Assembly: GCA_945901125.1 (NCBI GenBank)
Contig: CAMDKD010000063.1
Span: forward strand, 1-6,514
Source of the DNA: Bordetella parapertussis
GTDB lineage: Bacteria; Pseudomonadota; Gammaproteobacteria; Burkholderiales; Burkholderiaceae_C
Direction of reading: 5' to 3'
DNA length: 6,514 bases
The notes beneath the pieces were generated by a model. It searched no databases and was not told the origin of the DNA. It worked only from the letters and a program-made list of their open reading frames with translations. This document shows positions 6,102 through 6,514 of the stretch, one piece after another (within the stretch, counting starts at the first letter, position 1; the number at the start of each line of letters is the position of its first letter). Both the position numbers and the translations under genes were made by a program.

Positions 6102-6426
6102 GGAATCAGAAGCAGTCATCAAAGCCTTAGCCGCACTCGCACAAGCCAGCCGCTTGCAGATTTTCCGCGCCCTGGTGGTGGCTGGCGACACCGGCATGAG
6201 CCCCGGCGAGTTGGCCGAGCAATTGCAGGTGTTGCCCAACACTTTGTCGTTTCATTTGAAAGAACTGATGAACGCCGGCCTGGTCACTCAGGAACGCGAC
6301 GGCCGGCGCTTGATTTACCGCGCCGGTTTTGCCCAAATGAATGCCGTGATGAGCTATTTGACAGACAACTGCTGTCAAGGCCAGTCATGTGAATTGCAAG
6401 ACGTCACGCAGTGCGCTGCGTGTTGA
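6100..6426 (+). CDS. arsR: ArsR-family arsenite-responsive repressor, C-terminal Cys type
   Basis: This 108-residue protein is of normal length for ArsR/SmtB repressors. The start follows the typical N-terminus MESEAVIKALAALAQASRLQIFRAL. The winged helix has its recognition region at about 33-62 (MSPGELAEQL, then NTLSFHLKELMNAGLV) and its wing at 63-74 (QERDGRRLIYR). The CxC inducer site of the E. coli ArsR DNA-binding helix is absent. Instead, cysteines cluster at the end: Cys91-Cys92, Cys97, Cys105 and Cys108. This resembles the Acidithiobacillus-type ArsR, where a CC plus a third Cys near the C-terminus binds As(III). It presumably represses its own operon until arsenite or antimonite binds. 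arsC follows after 15 bases, so the two are co-transcribed. A palindrome overlaps its start codon. Confidence 0.88.
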   Translation: MESEAVIKALAALAQASRLQIFRALVVAGDTGMSPGELAEQLQVLPNTLSFHLKELMNAGLVTQERDGRRLIYRAGFAQMNAVMSYLTDNCCQGQSCELQDVTQCAAC

Positions 6427-6441
6427 ACAAAGGAAACTCTC

Positions 6442-6514
6442 ATGAACCAGCCAAAACCATTGAACGTATTGTTTTTATGCACCCACAATTCGGCGCGCAG
6501 CATTCTGGCCGAAG
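6442..6514 (+). CDS. arsC: Arsenate reductase of the low-molecular-weight phosphatase type, 5' end only
   Basis: Only the first 24 codons are in the window. ATG 6442 is preceded by AGGA (6431-6434) with a spacing of seven bases. The product starts MNQPKPLNVLFLCTHNSARS, containing the phosphatase-fold P-loop C-x5-R (Cys13 to Arg19). CTHNSARSILAE is characteristic of ArsC in the LMW protein-tyrosine-phosphatase family, which reduces arsenate to arsenite using thioredoxin or glutaredoxin-type reductants. A phosphotyrosine phosphatase is the alternative, but the position directly after an ArsR of the As(III)-binding type strongly favours arsenate reductase. The remaining ars genes (an ACR3 or ArsB pump, perhaps arsH) would be expected downstream, outside the window. 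Confidence 0.85.
   Translation, partial: MNQPKPLNVLFLCTHNSARSILAE

Overview
The window looks like a Betaproteobacterial (Burkholderiales / Comamonadaceae-like) chromosome segment. This is inferred from the moderate G+C, the style of the haem c proteins and the ArsR/ArsC type, not from a marker gene. It falls into three blocks: a decayed defence locus, a respiratory cytochrome pair, and the start of an arsenic-resistance operon with small Cys-rich proteins beside it.

Block 1 (1-1335) is the wreck of a type I restriction-modification operon. Positions 1-145 are AT-rich (about 30% G+C in 1-90) and end in two degenerate copies of a 21-bp repeat typical of IS21-family ends, so an IS21-like element appears to run into the window from the left. 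It cuts into an AlbA_2/RecG-like ATP-binding protein gene, of which only the GHKL-type ATP-binding half, a (GKTP)n linker and a winged helix remain. That gene's stop overlaps, as ATGA, a start codon that reads like the first ten codons of HsdR. About 850 codons of HsdR are then missing, and the C-terminal ~135 residues follow one base out of frame. No hsdM or hsdS is visible.

Block 2 (1339-2787, minus) is a 482-codon gene for a protein I do not recognise. It is convergent with the hsdR remnant and starts at TTG behind a good GGAG. The next 277 bases (2788-3064) hold no convincing gene, only a 19-bp inverted repeat at 3029-3047 ahead of the cytochrome genes.

Block 3 (3065-5049) is a translationally coupled pair: a periplasmic dihaem cytochrome c4-like protein and a membrane-anchored trihaem cytochrome c of the alcohol/gluconate dehydrogenase subunit type. 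Together they could carry electrons across the periplasm to an oxidase, but no catalytic partner is in the window. After a gap of about 190 bases come a small exported protein with two CxxC motifs (5236-5577), a 28-codon stub of a cysteine-rich CWC-type protein (5580-5666), and on the minus strand a small three-helix membrane protein (5652-5927).

Block 4 (6078 to the right edge) is the beginning of an ars operon. A palindromic candidate operator overlaps the start of an ArsR repressor of the C-terminal Cys-Cys type. It is followed after 15 bases by arsC of the low-molecular-weight phosphatase family, which runs out of the window. I see no tRNA, rRNA or CRISPR array.
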